35,082 nt of DNA from a virus. The position numbers were made by a program, and so were the translations under genes. The stretch spans positions 1 through 35,082 of IMG/VR virus record IMGVR_UViG_3300038660_000106. The stretch is one strand, 5' to 3'. Position 1 is the stretch's first letter; each line of letters begins with the position of its first letter. Positions 1 to 7,987 of the stretch are shown here, one piece after another. The notes under the pieces were generated by a model. That model saw nothing but the letters and a program-made list of their open reading frames with translations, did not search any database and was not told the origin of the DNA.

Positions 1-783
1 AATAAGGTTCGGGCTATCTTTGACTTTGACCACAAGGACACGGGACCAGCGGCGGCACTTCCTCAGAGGTTTTTCTATGAAGCTGGTAAAGGCATCATGG
101 TTGAACGTGAGCTTACAGGAGCAGGGGCTAAGGCTATTAAAGCTAAGGACTACTCCTATTTCTCCCCGGTCTTCCTGATCAATAAACAGGGCATCCCTAG
201 CGGTCTTCCAGATAAGGGACCATTAGGCGCACTAGTCAACGATCCCGCTTTTAGAGATATTGAACGTATCGCAGCTAAACAAGCTGAAACCACAAAACCA
301 GAAACCATGAATGAACTAGTAAAATGCGGTCTTCTCACTGAGGACGAATCCGCCAAAACAAACGCAGGGGAAATCGCAAGCAAGCGCGTTTCCGCAATGA
401 CGGCCGACAACGATAAGGTCACAGAACTCAATAAGCAGATCGAAGCACTTGAAGCTGAGAAGAAAGCACTAGGGGAAACCGTAGAGGCATCTAACAAGGT
501 CATTCTTGACGCTAAAGAAGCTAACGCTGATTCACTCATCGTAGCAGCAGTGGCAGACGGTCGCATCTCCGCTAAAGACGAAGACAGCAAGACATTCTGG
601 AAAGATTCAATCCTTTCTAACGAGTCAGCAGTCAAAGCTCTTAGCGCACTCCCTAAGAAAAACGAGGGAATCACTAAACCAATCGTTCAAGCTGGTAACG
701 GCTCACAAGCGAAGGAAGACGAACTAACCGGGCTTGACGCTGTAGAAGCATCACTCGCCAAAGAAATCGAAAACTCTAACTAA
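1..783 (+). CDS. Mu I-like prohead protease with scaffold-like C-terminus (5' end outside window)
   Basis: The frame is open from base 1 to the TAA at 781-783, so the gene begins upstream of the window. The in-frame ATG at 97 is internal. Codons 7-12 read FDFDHK and codons 51-58 YSYFSPVF. These match the conserved His and Ser-Pro blocks of Mu gpI-type prohead proteases (Mu-like_Pro family), which mature the capsid from inside the prohead. From about codon 100 the protein becomes Lys/Glu/Ala-rich and helical, with a likely coiled coil around codons 137-165, as expected of a scaffolding segment. The major capsid gene follows after 6 bases, the usual protease-scaffold-capsid order. The family is confident; the catalytic residues are inferred by motif only. 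Confidence 0.82.
   Translation, partial: NKVRAIFDFDHKDTGPAAALPQRFFYEAGKGIMVERELTGAGAKAIKAKDYSYFSPVFLINKQGIPSGLPDKGPLGALVNDPAFRDIERIAAKQAETTKPETMNELVKCGLLTEDESAKTNAGEIASKRVSAMTADNDKVTELNKQIEALEAEKKALGETVEASNKVILDAKEANADSLIVAAVADGRISAKDEDSKTFWKDSILSNESAVKALSALPKKNEGITKPIVQAGNGSQAKEDELTGLDAVEASLAKEIENSN
307..783 (+). CDS. Possible nested in-frame scaffolding protein
   Basis: An ATG at 307 lies in the protease frame exactly where the protease domain ends and the helical scaffold-like part begins. Its context (GAAACCATGAATGAA) resembles the AAACCATG(A) leaders of real genes in this window, such as 790, 3100 and 3343. It would yield 158 residues. Phage Mu (I/Z) and lambda (C/Nu3) both make the scaffold from an internal start in the protease gene. 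The sequence shows the start context and domain boundary; use of the start is inference. Confidence 0.35.
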   Translation: MNELVKCGLLTEDESAKTNAGEIASKRVSAMTADNDKVTELNKQIEALEAEKKALGETVEASNKVILDAKEANADSLIVAAVADGRISAKDEDSKTFWKDSILSNESAVKALSALPKKNEGITKPIVQAGNGSQAKEDELTGLDAVEASLAKEIENSN

Positions 784-789
784 AAAACC

Positions 790-1734
790 ATGAAAAACAC
801 ATTACTAGATCTCACTAAGAGAACAGCAGGTGCAAAAGAAGTAGGTCTCATTGAAGAGAATCTACAATACGCACCAGAAGTAGCGATGGTCCCAGCTAAG
901 ACCATTGCAGGGACATCATACACCACACTTGCACGAGTAGGACTACCAACAGTAGGCTTCACTTCTGTAAACCAAGGTGTCACCGCAAGCAAGTCAACCT
1001 ATAAGAATGCGCTAGTCCAGACATTCCCACTTCGTTCACTCGTTAAGGTTGATAAGGCACTCGTAAACGCAGATTCATCACTCCCATCACTTCAGACAGA
1101 CGAAGCAAGTGGAGTAATGGAAGCCGCTCTACGTCATGTAGGTCGTCAATTCTACTACGGTCAAAACGCAGGTGGTGACTCAGAAGGTTCAATCGGTCTT
1201 CAGGATGTTGTAGGTGCTGAACAGACCTTCGATGCTTCTGGAACTACTGCCGACACTGGATCATCTGTTTACCTTGTTAAATTCGGACGTAAGGACGTTC
1301 AAATGGTATTCGGCAACAACTCCACACTTTCACTTGCCCCATTCCGTGACGAGACTCTTACAGACTCAGACGGCGGTGAATTTGACGGTTCAGTTGCTCA
1401 CCTTACCGCTTGGCAGGGTGTCCAATGCACAAACCCTAATTCAGTGGTTCGTATTGCTAACCTTACAGAAGATTCTGGCAAAGGTCTAACAGACGCGATT
1501 CTTGCGAAAGCTCTAGCACTATTCCCTAGCGGAGTAACTCCAGACGCTATCTTTATGACTCGTAGAACTCGCTCACAGCTTCAAGCTGACAGAGCTACCC
1601 GCACCGCTACACGCGGCAACGGTAAAAACGGTTCAGTAGGTGGTGGTTCAACTTACTCCCCTACTCCAACTGACTTTGAAGGAATCGCTTTGACTCCTAC
1701 AGATTCAATTCTCAACACTGAGCCATTAATATAA
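790..1734 (+). CDS. Major capsid protein
   Basis: A 314-residue protein directly downstream of the protease/scaffold gene, starting MKNTLLDLTKRT. It is rich in Thr, Ala and Ser and mixed alpha/beta, as in HK97-fold capsid proteins. The N-terminal part (about residues 20-120: YAPEVAMVPAKTIAGTSY, then a VDKALV segment) resembles major capsid proteins of a siphophage group that I know by pattern rather than by name. It would form the icosahedral shell and be processed with the scaffold. The position supports the call strongly; the exact family is uncertain. The start follows the A-rich leader typical of this genome (TAAAAAACCATG). Confidence 0.78.
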   Translation: MKNTLLDLTKRTAGAKEVGLIEENLQYAPEVAMVPAKTIAGTSYTTLARVGLPTVGFTSVNQGVTASKSTYKNALVQTFPLRSLVKVDKALVNADSSLPSLQTDEASGVMEAALRHVGRQFYYGQNAGGDSEGSIGLQDVVGAEQTFDASGTTADTGSSVYLVKFGRKDVQMVFGNNSTLSLAPFRDETLTDSDGGEFDGSVAHLTAWQGVQCTNPNSVVRIANLTEDSGKGLTDAILAKALALFPSGVTPDAIFMTRRTRSQLQADRATRTATRGNGKNGSVGGGSTYSPTPTDFEGIALTPTDSILNTEPLI

Positions 1735-1761
1735 TCACCTAACCCATAGAAAACTAAAATC

Positions 1762-2163
1762 ATGAGCACTAATTTCTCACGTAATCTAAAAGATAAAGAT
1801 AAAGAAGTAACAGCTACTCTAGCGCAAGCTGGTGTTAATTCACCAAGCATTGACCTAGAGCAGATCGAAGGCGGAGACATCGAGCAGATCGTAGGTCAGC
1901 TAGTAGTCCCAGTCACAGCAGGAATCACCGATGCAAAAGTCCTCACGTTCAAACTAGAGGACAGCGCAGACAATTCGACATTCGCAGCCATTGATCCACT
2001 TATCAGCACCACAGCAACAGGTGCGGGCGGTAACGGAACCCCGGCACTCGATACTCGTTTCAGATTCCCGCCAGTTACTCGCCGCTATGTCCGTATCGCT
2101 CAGACAGCGACTAGTTCATCAGGCACATTCACCAATGATCTAACATTCAGATTATTGTTCTAG
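1762..2163 (+). CDS. Putative head decoration / cement protein
   Basis: A 133-residue beta-rich protein right after the capsid gene. It has a central LVVPVTAG / VLTFKLEDSADNSTF pattern and ends with TRRYVRIAQTAT...FRLLF. This 'difference-of-measurement' beta pattern (paired strands around a D-S-x-D-N-S-T-F turn) is seen in small capsid cement proteins of the Bbp16 type, which sit on the shell surface. The location between capsid and connector genes agrees. The family match is by eye and moderate. A hairpin at 2191-2230 separates it from the connector genes. Confidence 0.5.
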   Translation: MSTNFSRNLKDKDKEVTATLAQAGVNSPSIDLEQIEGGDIEQIVGQLVVPVTAGITDAKVLTFKLEDSADNSTFAAIDPLISTTATGAGGNGTPALDTRFRFPPVTRRYVRIAQTATSSSGTFTNDLTFRLLF

Positions 2164-2190
2164 CACATTTGTTGTCATAATAAAAAACCA

Positions 2191-2230
2191 AGTCACCTCG
2201 CGCTTTTTTCATATTTTGCGCGGGGTGGCT
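2191..2230 (+). terminator. Large intergenic hairpin (partial terminator or mRNA processing site)
   Basis: AGTCACCTCGCGC (2191-2203) can pair with GCGCGGGGTGGCT (2218-2230), allowing G-U pairs, around a T-rich 14-base loop. It is preceded by an A-run and followed by ACTTTTC instead of a clean U-tract. It sits between the very highly expressed head genes and the connector genes. It could therefore attenuate transcription or stabilise the capsid message. Confidence 0.5.
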
Positions 2231-2243
2231 ACTTTTCAAAATC

Positions 2244-2663
2244 ATGCCTTGGATCTCACTCACTAAAGAACACATTCAATCTAGGTTGGCTAGTCACGAA
2301 CTAGACGCAATCGAAGATACGGGCGGTGGCTCAGGTGATCGTTTATCGGGCATTATAGAGCAAGTCACATTTCTTGTGCGCTCAAAAGTCGCAGGGTGTC
2401 ATAAGAACATTCTGGGAACAACAGGCACTATTCCAGATGAGTGTCTTCACGCGGCGGCGACGTTAGCAAAACACGACATCAGGGCATCACTAGGATCTAA
2501 TACAGAAGATACTGAGTTGATGAGAGATGAATATAGAAACGCAAACCAATTTTTAGATAAGGTCGCTACGTGCGACATAGGAATCAACGATACAGGTAAC
2601 GCTGAAACCGTTGATGAGGCAGAATCAGGATGTTACGGGGGGGATGCTACACTTGTATTTTAA
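2244..2663 (+). CDS. Head-tail connector, Mu gp36 / DUF1320-like
   Basis: A 139-residue protein starting MPWISLTKEHIQSRL. The N-terminus is the characteristic 'start of a DUF1320 protein' (W-x-x-L-T-x-x-D/H-I-x-x-R-L). It continues with a helical middle that includes an AAATLAKHDIRASLG segment and ends in a Gly/Asp-rich tail. Mu gp36-type proteins attach to the portal-proximal neck ring. The next gene overlaps its stop (TAATG), implying translational coupling. The assignment rests on the N-terminal pattern, length and location. Confidence 0.65.
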   Translation: MPWISLTKEHIQSRLASHELDAIEDTGGGSGDRLSGIIEQVTFLVRSKVAGCHKNILGTTGTIPDECLHAAATLAKHDIRASLGSNTEDTELMRDEYRNANQFLDKVATCDIGINDTGNAETVDEAESGCYGGDATLVF

Positions 2664-3091
2664 TGAGTAAGTTTCTCGACATAGCAGACGCAATGAAAAC
2701 CGCTATTGAATCAGTGGTTGAGACTACTGACATCAAAGTTGTGGTTGATCGTCAATCCAATTTACAAAGCCATTTTGATCAGCACATCGGCAAAGTAAAA
2801 GCTGGGGTAGCCATAATCAAGTTCAACAGCTCATCAAGCACTAGCGATGATGCAGAGGGACCACGAATGAACGGTAAATACACGATTACCATCGTAGGTT
2901 ACGCAGTCCTAAGAGCCGGTAAGACGCTACTAGATGACATCGTAGAAACTATCTGCAAGAAACTCCATCACTGGAAAGATGTAACGACTAACCACTGCCA
3001 GAACGAGGCCTATGTCACCAATCTGCAAGTGGTAGAGGACGGTAAACACATAGCCTACCAAATTTCACTAAAGAAAGTCATTCAACTCTAA
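2663..3091 (+). CDS. Putative tail completion / terminator protein (Mu gp37-like position)
   Basis: I place the start at the ATG overlapping the preceding stop (TAATG, 2661-2665), giving 142 residues beginning MSKFLDIADAMK. A longer frame to 2630 lies inside the upstream gene and is unlikely. The protein has an N-terminal helix, a beta core (KVVVDR, KYTITIVGYAVLR) and a C-terminal strand (HIAYQISLKKVIQL). This is the outline of tail-terminator proteins that cap the tail tube. Order (gp36-like, this gene, tail tube) supports the role; sequence recognition is weak. Confidence 0.5.
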   Translation: MSKFLDIADAMKTAIESVVETTDIKVVVDRQSNLQSHFDQHIGKVKAGVAIIKFNSSSSTSDDAEGPRMNGKYTITIVGYAVLRAGKTLLDDIVETICKKLHHWKDVTTNHCQNEAYVTNLQVVEDGKHIAYQISLKKVIQL

Positions 3092-3099
3092 CACAAACC

Positions 3100-3309
3100 A
3101 TGAGCGATAAAAAAGAATCACCAAAGAAAGCACCAGCTAAAATAGCTGATGAAGTCCTATTAAAATGCACAGTTCTAAAGCAAGCCGATGGTAAGCCCGT
3201 TCTTATGGGAACTATGTGGTGCGGGTCAGGAGCTAAGACTATCATGACTGAATCAAAAGCCAAAGCAGCGGAAAAACTAGGATGGGTTAAAATCAACGGC
3301 ATCGCTTAA
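3100..3309 (+). CDS. Small basic neck/tail-region protein, unknown
   Basis: A 69-residue Lys-rich protein (start MSDKKESPKKAPAK) with a single small domain ending in ...KAAEKLGWVKI. The pattern 'add this keyword, low-complexity tail, then E-x-x-A-x-x-L' is common in tiny proteins encoded between connector and tube genes. No function is recognised. It is co-directional, 8 bases after the upstream stop. Confidence 0.5.
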   Translation: MSDKKESPKKAPAKIADEVLLKCTVLKQADGKPVLMGTMWCGSGAKTIMTESKAKAAEKLGWVKINGIA

Positions 3310-3342
3310 TCAATTTCACCTAAAACCAAACACTAAAAAACC

Positions 3343-3885
3343 ATGAACGAAAAACTAATACTCGGAACATTTATCTCATTTGCTGAAACTGGAACCACCA
3401 TTGACTCAACAACAGTAGGACCAGCAGCATTTCCAGATGACGAACCTACAACAAATTGGGCATCCATCGGTTGCGTGCTAGAATCTGACTGGGAGACTGA
3501 GAAGGAAACTGACACGGACTATTGCCCTAATGAAGCAGGAGGTTACTCTAAGACGGAAGACGAGCAGACAGTAAGAGACATCATCAAATTCAAGGTTCGT
3601 GAATCAAGCGAACTATTTATGCGAATGATGCTCGGATTTCCTGCAATCATTGTAGATGACGCGGCTCAAGTTCCATTCACCGAAACTAGAAGATTCATCG
3701 AAGGATGGATTAAAGTGCAAGGCGTAGGTGAAGACGGGGATGACAGAGTAGTCATGAAAGTTTACGGCAAGCTCAAACTAGATGAGAACCCTAAGTGGTC
3801 TAAAGACCCTACTAAGCCAGGTTACAAGTTTGAAGTAGCAGCAAACGCAATCGCAACAGCGATACCAAGCAACATCATCGCTTAA
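3343..3885 (+). CDS. Probable major tail (tube) protein
   Basis: A 180-residue acidic, beta-rich protein (start MNEKLILGTFISFAETG). It lies where siphophage and Mu-like gene orders place the tail tube subunit, after the terminator-like gene and before a fibre gene. Visible features are a strand-turn-strand core (RDIIKFKVRESSELFMRMMLG) and a closing segment KVYGKLKLDENPKWSKDPTKPG, reminiscent of tube proteins that end in a hydrophilic arm. The leader AAAAAACCATG matches the capsid gene's and suggests strong expression. Family not named with certainty. Confidence 0.58.
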   Translation: MNEKLILGTFISFAETGTTIDSTTVGPAAFPDDEPTTNWASIGCVLESDWETEKETDTDYCPNEAGGYSKTEDEQTVRDIIKFKVRESSELFMRMMLGFPAIIVDDAAQVPFTETRRFIEGWIKVQGVGEDGDDRVVMKVYGKLKLDENPKWSKDPTKPGYKFEVAANAIATAIPSNIIA

Positions 3886-3894
3886 TCTAACATT

Positions 3895-5775
3895 ATGGCA
3901 ATAGGCGAGAGAATTATCAGGGCAAAGCTGGATTTATCTCTAGCCCCGTCATCACTACTCAGATTTGAAACGTGGCAAGCAAACGCTACCACGTTTCAGA
4001 TCGGAGTCTTTAGCGGAACCACGGTTGAGAGTGTCAGCGATGTCCAGAGTATAAATTGCCGAGTCATGGCAGGTCGTCTCAGCGCGGTCGTTCTCGCTGA
4101 TAAAACCATCACCAGTTTTGACGACACGTTAGCATCTTCTACATGGACAGACGCATCTAAGCAACACGGGGTTTTCGACTTCACGAATGCAGAGATGAAT
4201 CTTGCGGTTGAGGGTAGCGGCTCAGAGTTCTGGATTGTTTTTACTGCTATACTTTCAAGCGGGGAAGAGAGAACCCTGCAAGCTGGCAACCTCATGATTT
4301 ATGAGGATAACAACGAGGCAGCAGACCCAGTTCCTGAGAACACAGGCACAGCTCTAACCTTAGAGCAAGGGGATGCTCGCTACATCAACGAAGAAGACGG
4401 TAACTCAGGCGACCTAATTTCCACAAATAACCTTTCAGACGTAGCAGATGCGCCCACAGCACTAACGAATCTTGGCGCAGAACCAGCGAAAGGCGCGGAT
4501 GATAATTTTGTGACAGACGCGGAAAAGGTGGTCATAGGAAACACAAGCAACACGAATACGGGTGATCAGGATTTATCAACACTCGCAAGTCAGACTGAGC
4601 TTGATGCTAAACAAAACATCCTAACAGAAGGTGCTTTCGTAGATGGTGATAAAACCAAGCTAGAAGGCATCGAAGCAGGAGCTACAGCCAACGAGCCTCT
4701 ATTGCTCGCTACCGATCCTATCAGTCTCGCAGATGCCAGTCTGACAATAACGGGCGATTTGACCAGCGACGGTTCGACGGCGGTGACGTTTCCAGTGATG
4801 GCTCAGGTTAGTTCGGGGCGTTGGCAAAATGGCGACGATTTAGCGGATGATGAATTCTTTTTTCTCAGTTACTTATCACTGACCGCAGACTGGGCATACA
4901 CAGGCTCCATCCTCGCAGGAACCGCAGTATTCACGCCATCAGGCACATCAACAGGAACACCAATACCATCACTGAACACCACCCTCGGAGAGCCAGGACA
5001 ACGCGCCATCGTGGACGATGGGACAAACCCCGTGCGTCATTTCTACAACGCCAAAATCGCGGACGGCGATGCAGATAACTGGGTGATGGTGGCAAGTCAG
5101 ACTGAGCTGGATGCTAAACAAAACATCCTAACAGAAGGTGCTTTCGTAGATGGTGATAAAACCAAGCTAGACCAACAAAGCGGCACGAATACGGGCGATC
5201 AGGATTTGTCAACACTCGCAAGTCAGACTGACGTCGATGCTAAAGTCAGTCTAACAGGAGATCAAACTATCGCAGGTGAAAAGACATTTACAGGTCAACA
5301 AGAGCTAACTGGTCAACAGGCTCTTACTGATGATTCTACGATGACTAGAGGGCTACTAGAGGCACATACTGGTAACCGTTACATTGTAGACGATACACTT
5401 CGCACTTATTATGAAACTGTCTCGACTATTGGTATTGATATATCCACTATGCTGGATGGGTCAATCACAGCGAATTTGTTGGAAGTAGAGGTTATCGGCG
5501 GGGCTGGTATACTGGGTAATACAGGTCGGTTTTGGTATAAAAAGTATTTAATACAATACCGGAGAGTCAACAGTGCGACAGCACTTGAAACCATTGAAAT
5601 GGAATCAGCTTTAGGGTCTTTCCATCAAGTTTCAACGAATATTCCTGTGATTTCTTTCACAAATAATTTTAATATTTTGAGACTAAACATCAACGATACG
5701 GCAGGAGGGGCAACGACAAGTTTCATCCACAAGATAACAATAAAGTCACTACTAATCCCACCATTAACAAATTAA
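3895..5775 (+). CDS. Tail fibre / receptor-binding or baseplate-upper protein with internal repeats
   Basis: A 626-residue protein. Residues 1-140 look like a BppU-type upper-baseplate N-terminal domain (KLDLSLAPSS...FQIGVFSG...VFDFTNAEMNL). They are followed by the fibre motif LEQGDARYI at about 160 and by repeated trimeric-fibre segments: LSTLASQTELDAKQNIL, then GAFVDGDKTKL, then a collagen-like turn GIEAGA. The C-terminal 100 residues form a distinct beta domain, probably the receptor-binding tip. The repeats are nearly identical in DNA (see 4585 and 5092), so the gene can change length by recombination. It lies between the tail tube and lysis genes. Confidence 0.7.
   Translation: MAIGERIIRAKLDLSLAPSSLLRFETWQANATTFQIGVFSGTTVESVSDVQSINCRVMAGRLSAVVLADKTITSFDDTLASSTWTDASKQHGVFDFTNAEMNLAVEGSGSEFWIVFTAILSSGEERTLQAGNLMIYEDNNEAADPVPENTGTALTLEQGDARYINEEDGNSGDLISTNNLSDVADAPTALTNLGAEPAKGADDNFVTDAEKVVIGNTSNTNTGDQDLSTLASQTELDAKQNILTEGAFVDGDKTKLEGIEAGATANEPLLLATDPISLADASLTITGDLTSDGSTAVTFPVMAQVSSGRWQNGDDLADDEFFFLSYLSLTADWAYTGSILAGTAVFTPSGTSTGTPIPSLNTTLGEPGQRAIVDDGTNPVRHFYNAKIADGDADNWVMVASQTELDAKQNILTEGAFVDGDKTKLDQQSGTNTGDQDLSTLASQTDVDAKVSLTGDQTIAGEKTFTGQQELTGQQALTDDSTMTRGLLEAHTGNRYIVDDTLRTYYETVSTIGIDISTMLDGSITANLLEVEVIGGAGILGNTGRFWYKKYLIQYRRVNSATALETIEMESALGSFHQVSTNIPVISFTNNFNILRLNINDTAGGATTSFIHKITIKSLLIPPLTN
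4585..4664 (+). repeat. 80-bp direct repeat copy 1 in fibre gene
   Basis: This 80-base segment recurs at 5092-5171 with a single mismatch (T/G at the fourth codon). It encodes the module ASQTELDAKQNILTEGAF and the VDGDKTKL that follows. A shorter related module also recurs at 5181-5242. Confidence 0.9.
5092..5171 (+). repeat. 80-bp direct repeat copy 2 in fibre gene
   Basis: 79 of 80 bases match copy 1 at 4585-4664, and both are in the same reading frame. Near-identity at synonymous positions implies recent duplication or gene conversion. Confidence 0.9.
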
Positions 5776-5781
5776 AAAATC

Positions 5782-6129
5782 ATGACATACATAAAAACAC
5801 CTACACCAGAAGAAGCACGCAAAAATAAACGTGAAAAGCAGATCCTTAAAGTCGCAGAAGCATTAAATCATACCAATGGTATTATGATAAGCGCTAATGA
5901 TGGTTTTTGGGAGGAAGACCCCGAACTACTAGTAGCAGACCTTAATGCTGACTTAGATAACTCTATTGCTTTAATGACTGCTAACGCAACCATCGGAGCA
6001 GTTAATAATGCTCATTTAGATTCTTTAAATCTACCTAAATATTCAAATCGTGCGCCCCTAGAAATCGGTAATCCTGCTATCACCCTGACTGAACAGGGGT
6101 TCGTTTACACACCGCCAGAAGATGAATAA
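5782..6129 (+). CDS. Hypothetical protein downstream of fibre gene
   Basis: A 115-residue soluble protein starting MTYIKTPTPEEARKNKREKQ. It has a basic N-terminal helix, an acidic centre (NADLDNSIALM) and a C-terminal TEQGFVYTPPEDE. The position just after a fibre gene and just before lysis genes suggests a tail-fibre assembly helper or a small tail accessory protein. I recognise no family and the role is a guess from context. Confidence 0.5.
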   Translation: MTYIKTPTPEEARKNKREKQILKVAEALNHTNGIMISANDGFWEEDPELLVADLNADLDNSIALMTANATIGAVNNAHLDSLNLPKYSNRAPLEIGNPAITLTEQGFVYTPPEDE

Positions 6130-6169
6130 ACAAGACGGAAAAGCTTCAATCCCTGCTACAAAAAACATC

Positions 6170-6550
6170 ATGAAACTAAAACTACTAATAACCACAGCAT
6201 GTATCGCAAATATATCTTGCACTAATCTAACAAAACCAGATGGCACGAATCTAAAAACATTTGGAGCAAATATAGCGATGGCAGATGGGACGACTATCAA
6301 CACGGATACTGGCTGGAAAACAGTAGGTAGCGTGGCTAAATTTGGCATTGTTGGATCAGTCGTCAAAGACGTTACCAGCACGGCAGGCGGGGTGTTTAAG
6401 TCTAAGGACAGCGAGAAAACAATCAGATCAGCGGATGGTAATGGGACTAAAGTAAAGCTAGATGACAACGCGACAGCATTAGAGCAGGCGCGTATCGAAG
6501 CTGATCTTGAGAAATTTAAAACACCACTTGAAACACCTTTACCAGAATAG
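6170..6550 (+). CDS. Putative phage lipoprotein in lysis region
   Basis: I choose the ATG at 6170 instead of 6122. From it the protein starts MKLKLLITTACIANISC, a short positively charged N-terminus, a hydrophobic stretch and a cysteine preceded by I-S, a weak lipobox. That start gives 126 residues; the longer frame would bury the signal. The mature part is Thr/Gly/Asp-rich with a charged C-terminal helix. In a block with a coiled-coil membrane protein, a holin candidate, a second lipoprotein and an amidase, it may be an outer-membrane lysis component or a surface-exclusion lipoprotein. Confidence 0.5.
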   Translation: MKLKLLITTACIANISCTNLTKPDGTNLKTFGANIAMADGTTINTDTGWKTVGSVAKFGIVGSVVKDVTSTAGGVFKSKDSEKTIRSADGNGTKVKLDDNATALEQARIEADLEKFKTPLETPLPE

Positions 6551-6554
6551 TATA

Positions 6555-6971
6555 ATGCCAGATATCATAAAAAATCCATTGCTATTAATAATAAACAACC
6601 GAGTAATCCAGACGGCTATTTTATTAGCGTTCACCGCTGGCATATCGTGGGCGGTAATGGGCGGAAAATTCGAAGAGCAGGCTAAGAACACCGAGGCTTT
6701 AACTCGCTCAGTTGATAGCTTGGTGGTCATCGTTAAGACGCTTGAAAAAGATCAGGCGAAGGATAACGCTTTCAGAATCTCAGGTGATAGATACAGCAGT
6801 GCAGACGCGCTACGCGATCAGATCAGTCTGAGAAAAGAATTTAAAGATGAGGTGGTGAATCTGAGAGTATCAATTAAACACCAAATGGAAAAAGATCGAG
6901 CAGAAAACACGCGAGTCATGGAAAAGCTCATCGATAGAATCCACGATAATAAACTAAACCAAAATAAATAA
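6555..6971 (+). CDS. Membrane-anchored coiled-coil protein, i-spanin-like
   Basis: Starting at the ATG at 6555 (MPDIIKNPLLLI) it has 138 residues. There is one transmembrane segment at about residues 17-36 (IQTAILLAFTAGISWAVMGG), then a long charged helix predicted as coiled coil to the C-terminus. This single-TM plus periplasmic coiled-coil layout is that of inner-membrane spanin subunits (Rz type). These pair with an outer-membrane lipoprotein, and two lipoprotein candidates flank it (6170 and 7172). Functional assignment is by architecture and location only. Confidence 0.5.
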   Translation: MPDIIKNPLLLIINNRVIQTAILLAFTAGISWAVMGGKFEEQAKNTEALTRSVDSLVVIVKTLEKDQAKDNAFRISGDRYSSADALRDQISLRKEFKDEVVNLRVSIKHQMEKDRAENTRVMEKLIDRIHDNKLNQNK

Positions 6972-6975
6972 TAAA

Positions 6976-7167
6976 ATGAATCCATTACAATCATATATAA
7001 GACACTTAATCGTAACGGCGGTTATCATCACAGCTGAAAAATTCAAGCTACCAATAGAAGGTGCTGAGGAAGCTGTAAACGTTATTGCACTATCCCTAGT
7101 CGGCACGGCATCATGGCTATTTGTCAAATATGTCGCGCCATTTTTAAAAGAAACCAAACCCAAATAA
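6976..7167 (+). CDS. Putative holin
   Basis: 63 residues with two hydrophobic segments (about 8-21, HLIVTAVIITAEKF, and 33-53, NVIALSLVGTASWLFVKYVA) and a basic C-terminus (FLKETKPK), the outline of a small class II holin. It lies 4 bases after the coiled-coil gene and two genes before the amidase. Holins permeabilise the cytoplasmic membrane to let the endolysin reach the cell wall. Confidence 0.6.
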   Translation: MNPLQSYIRHLIVTAVIITAEKFKLPIEGAEEAVNVIALSLVGTASWLFVKYVAPFLKETKPK

Positions 7168-7171
7168 TATC

Positions 7172-7390
7172 ATGAAAACACTAATCACAACACTCGCCAT
7201 CGTATCGCTGACCTCATGCACGTCATTAGACGTAATGGTTGATAAGTCACAACTCAAAGCAGAGACAGATACTAACGCATTTTATCCTAGCACAGCTATC
7301 ACTCCAGTAGTTAATGCAGATGCTCTAAACACGATCATTAATGATAACCTAGCCAAGGCTAATGAGTCACTAGCCACAGCGACTAAGTAA
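7172..7390 (+). CDS. Small lipoprotein, o-spanin-like
   Basis: 72 residues with a clear lipoprotein signal: MKTLITTLAIVSLTSC, lipobox L-T-S-C with Cys at residue 16. The mature part is about 57 residues, Asn/Ala/Thr-rich. Size, lipobox and its place directly between the holin candidate and the amidase fit an outer-membrane spanin partner for the 6555 product. The gene ends two bases before the amidase ATG, so translation is probably coupled. Confidence 0.6.
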   Translation: MKTLITTLAIVSLTSCTSLDVMVDKSQLKAETDTNAFYPSTAITPVVNADALNTIINDNLAKANESLATATK

Positions 7391-7392
7391 TC

Positions 7393-7986
7393 ATGGGTTA
7401 TGAGCTAGTAGGCAGAGTATGGAGCGCGGAAACTTTCAAGGGTTACTTTGATAAAGTAAACACTCGCTGGGCTAATAGTGTCACGCTTCATCACACGGCA
7501 TCACCTAGCCTAGCGCAACGTCCTAAAGGATTTCTAGAGCAGCACATGGAAAACTTAAAGTATTTCTATAAAGTCAAATTAGGCTGGAGTCGTGGACCAC
7601 ACCTATTTATTGATGATGATGAAATCCTCGGCTTGTCATCACTTTACCGCTCAGGGACTCACGCTAGATCATTCAACAAAAATTCAATCGGAATCGAAGT
7701 GCTAGGTAATTACGACAAAGAAGACCCTCTGAACGGTCGAGGTCTAGCTTGCTGGACTATAGCGAGCAAAGCAGTTGCGATCATCCTAGCGCGTAAAGGG
7801 TTACCAGCAAATAGCAACACAATCAAATTTCACCGCGACGACCCAAAGACAAGAAAGACATGCCCTGGGACTAAGGTTGTGAAATCTTGGTTTATTGATA
7901 TGGTCAACGCAGAGATGAGCGTAGATGAGTTGACGAATACTCAACGCATCGAGCGAATCGAATCTCACTTGAACCTCAACGGATAA
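7393..7986 (+). CDS. Endolysin: N-acetylmuramoyl-L-alanine amidase (Amidase_2/PGRP fold)
   Basis: 197 residues. The zinc ligands are visible: His33 in TLHHTAS, His147 in KFHRDD and Cys157 in TCPGTKV, as in T7 lysozyme-type amidases that cut the bond between N-acetylmuramic acid and L-alanine. The family blocks WSRGPHLFID (residues 65-74) and SIGIEVLGNY (98-107) are also present. There is no signal peptide, so export through a holin is expected. The last 30 residues are a short helical tail (TNTQRIERIESHLNLNG) that may mediate dimerisation. A terminator follows immediately. Confidence 0.93.
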   Translation: MGYELVGRVWSAETFKGYFDKVNTRWANSVTLHHTASPSLAQRPKGFLEQHMENLKYFYKVKLGWSRGPHLFIDDDEILGLSSLYRSGTHARSFNKNSIGIEVLGNYDKEDPLNGRGLACWTIASKAVAIILARKGLPANSNTIKFHRDDPKTRKTCPGTKVVKSWFIDMVNAEMSVDELTNTQRIERIESHLNLNG

Positions 7987-7987
7987 A

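Noticed and set aside
156-674. Long antisense frame over the protease gene
   Set aside because: Shadow of a strongly coding plus-strand gene with codon-periodic composition; no leader or context.
97-783. Protease gene starting at ATG 97
   Set aside because: The frame is open and carries the conserved FDFDHK block upstream to base 1, so 97 is an internal Met of a truncated gene.
3895-5775. Diversity-generating retroelement target
   Set aside because: No reverse transcriptase and no template repeat; the repeats are simple duplications.
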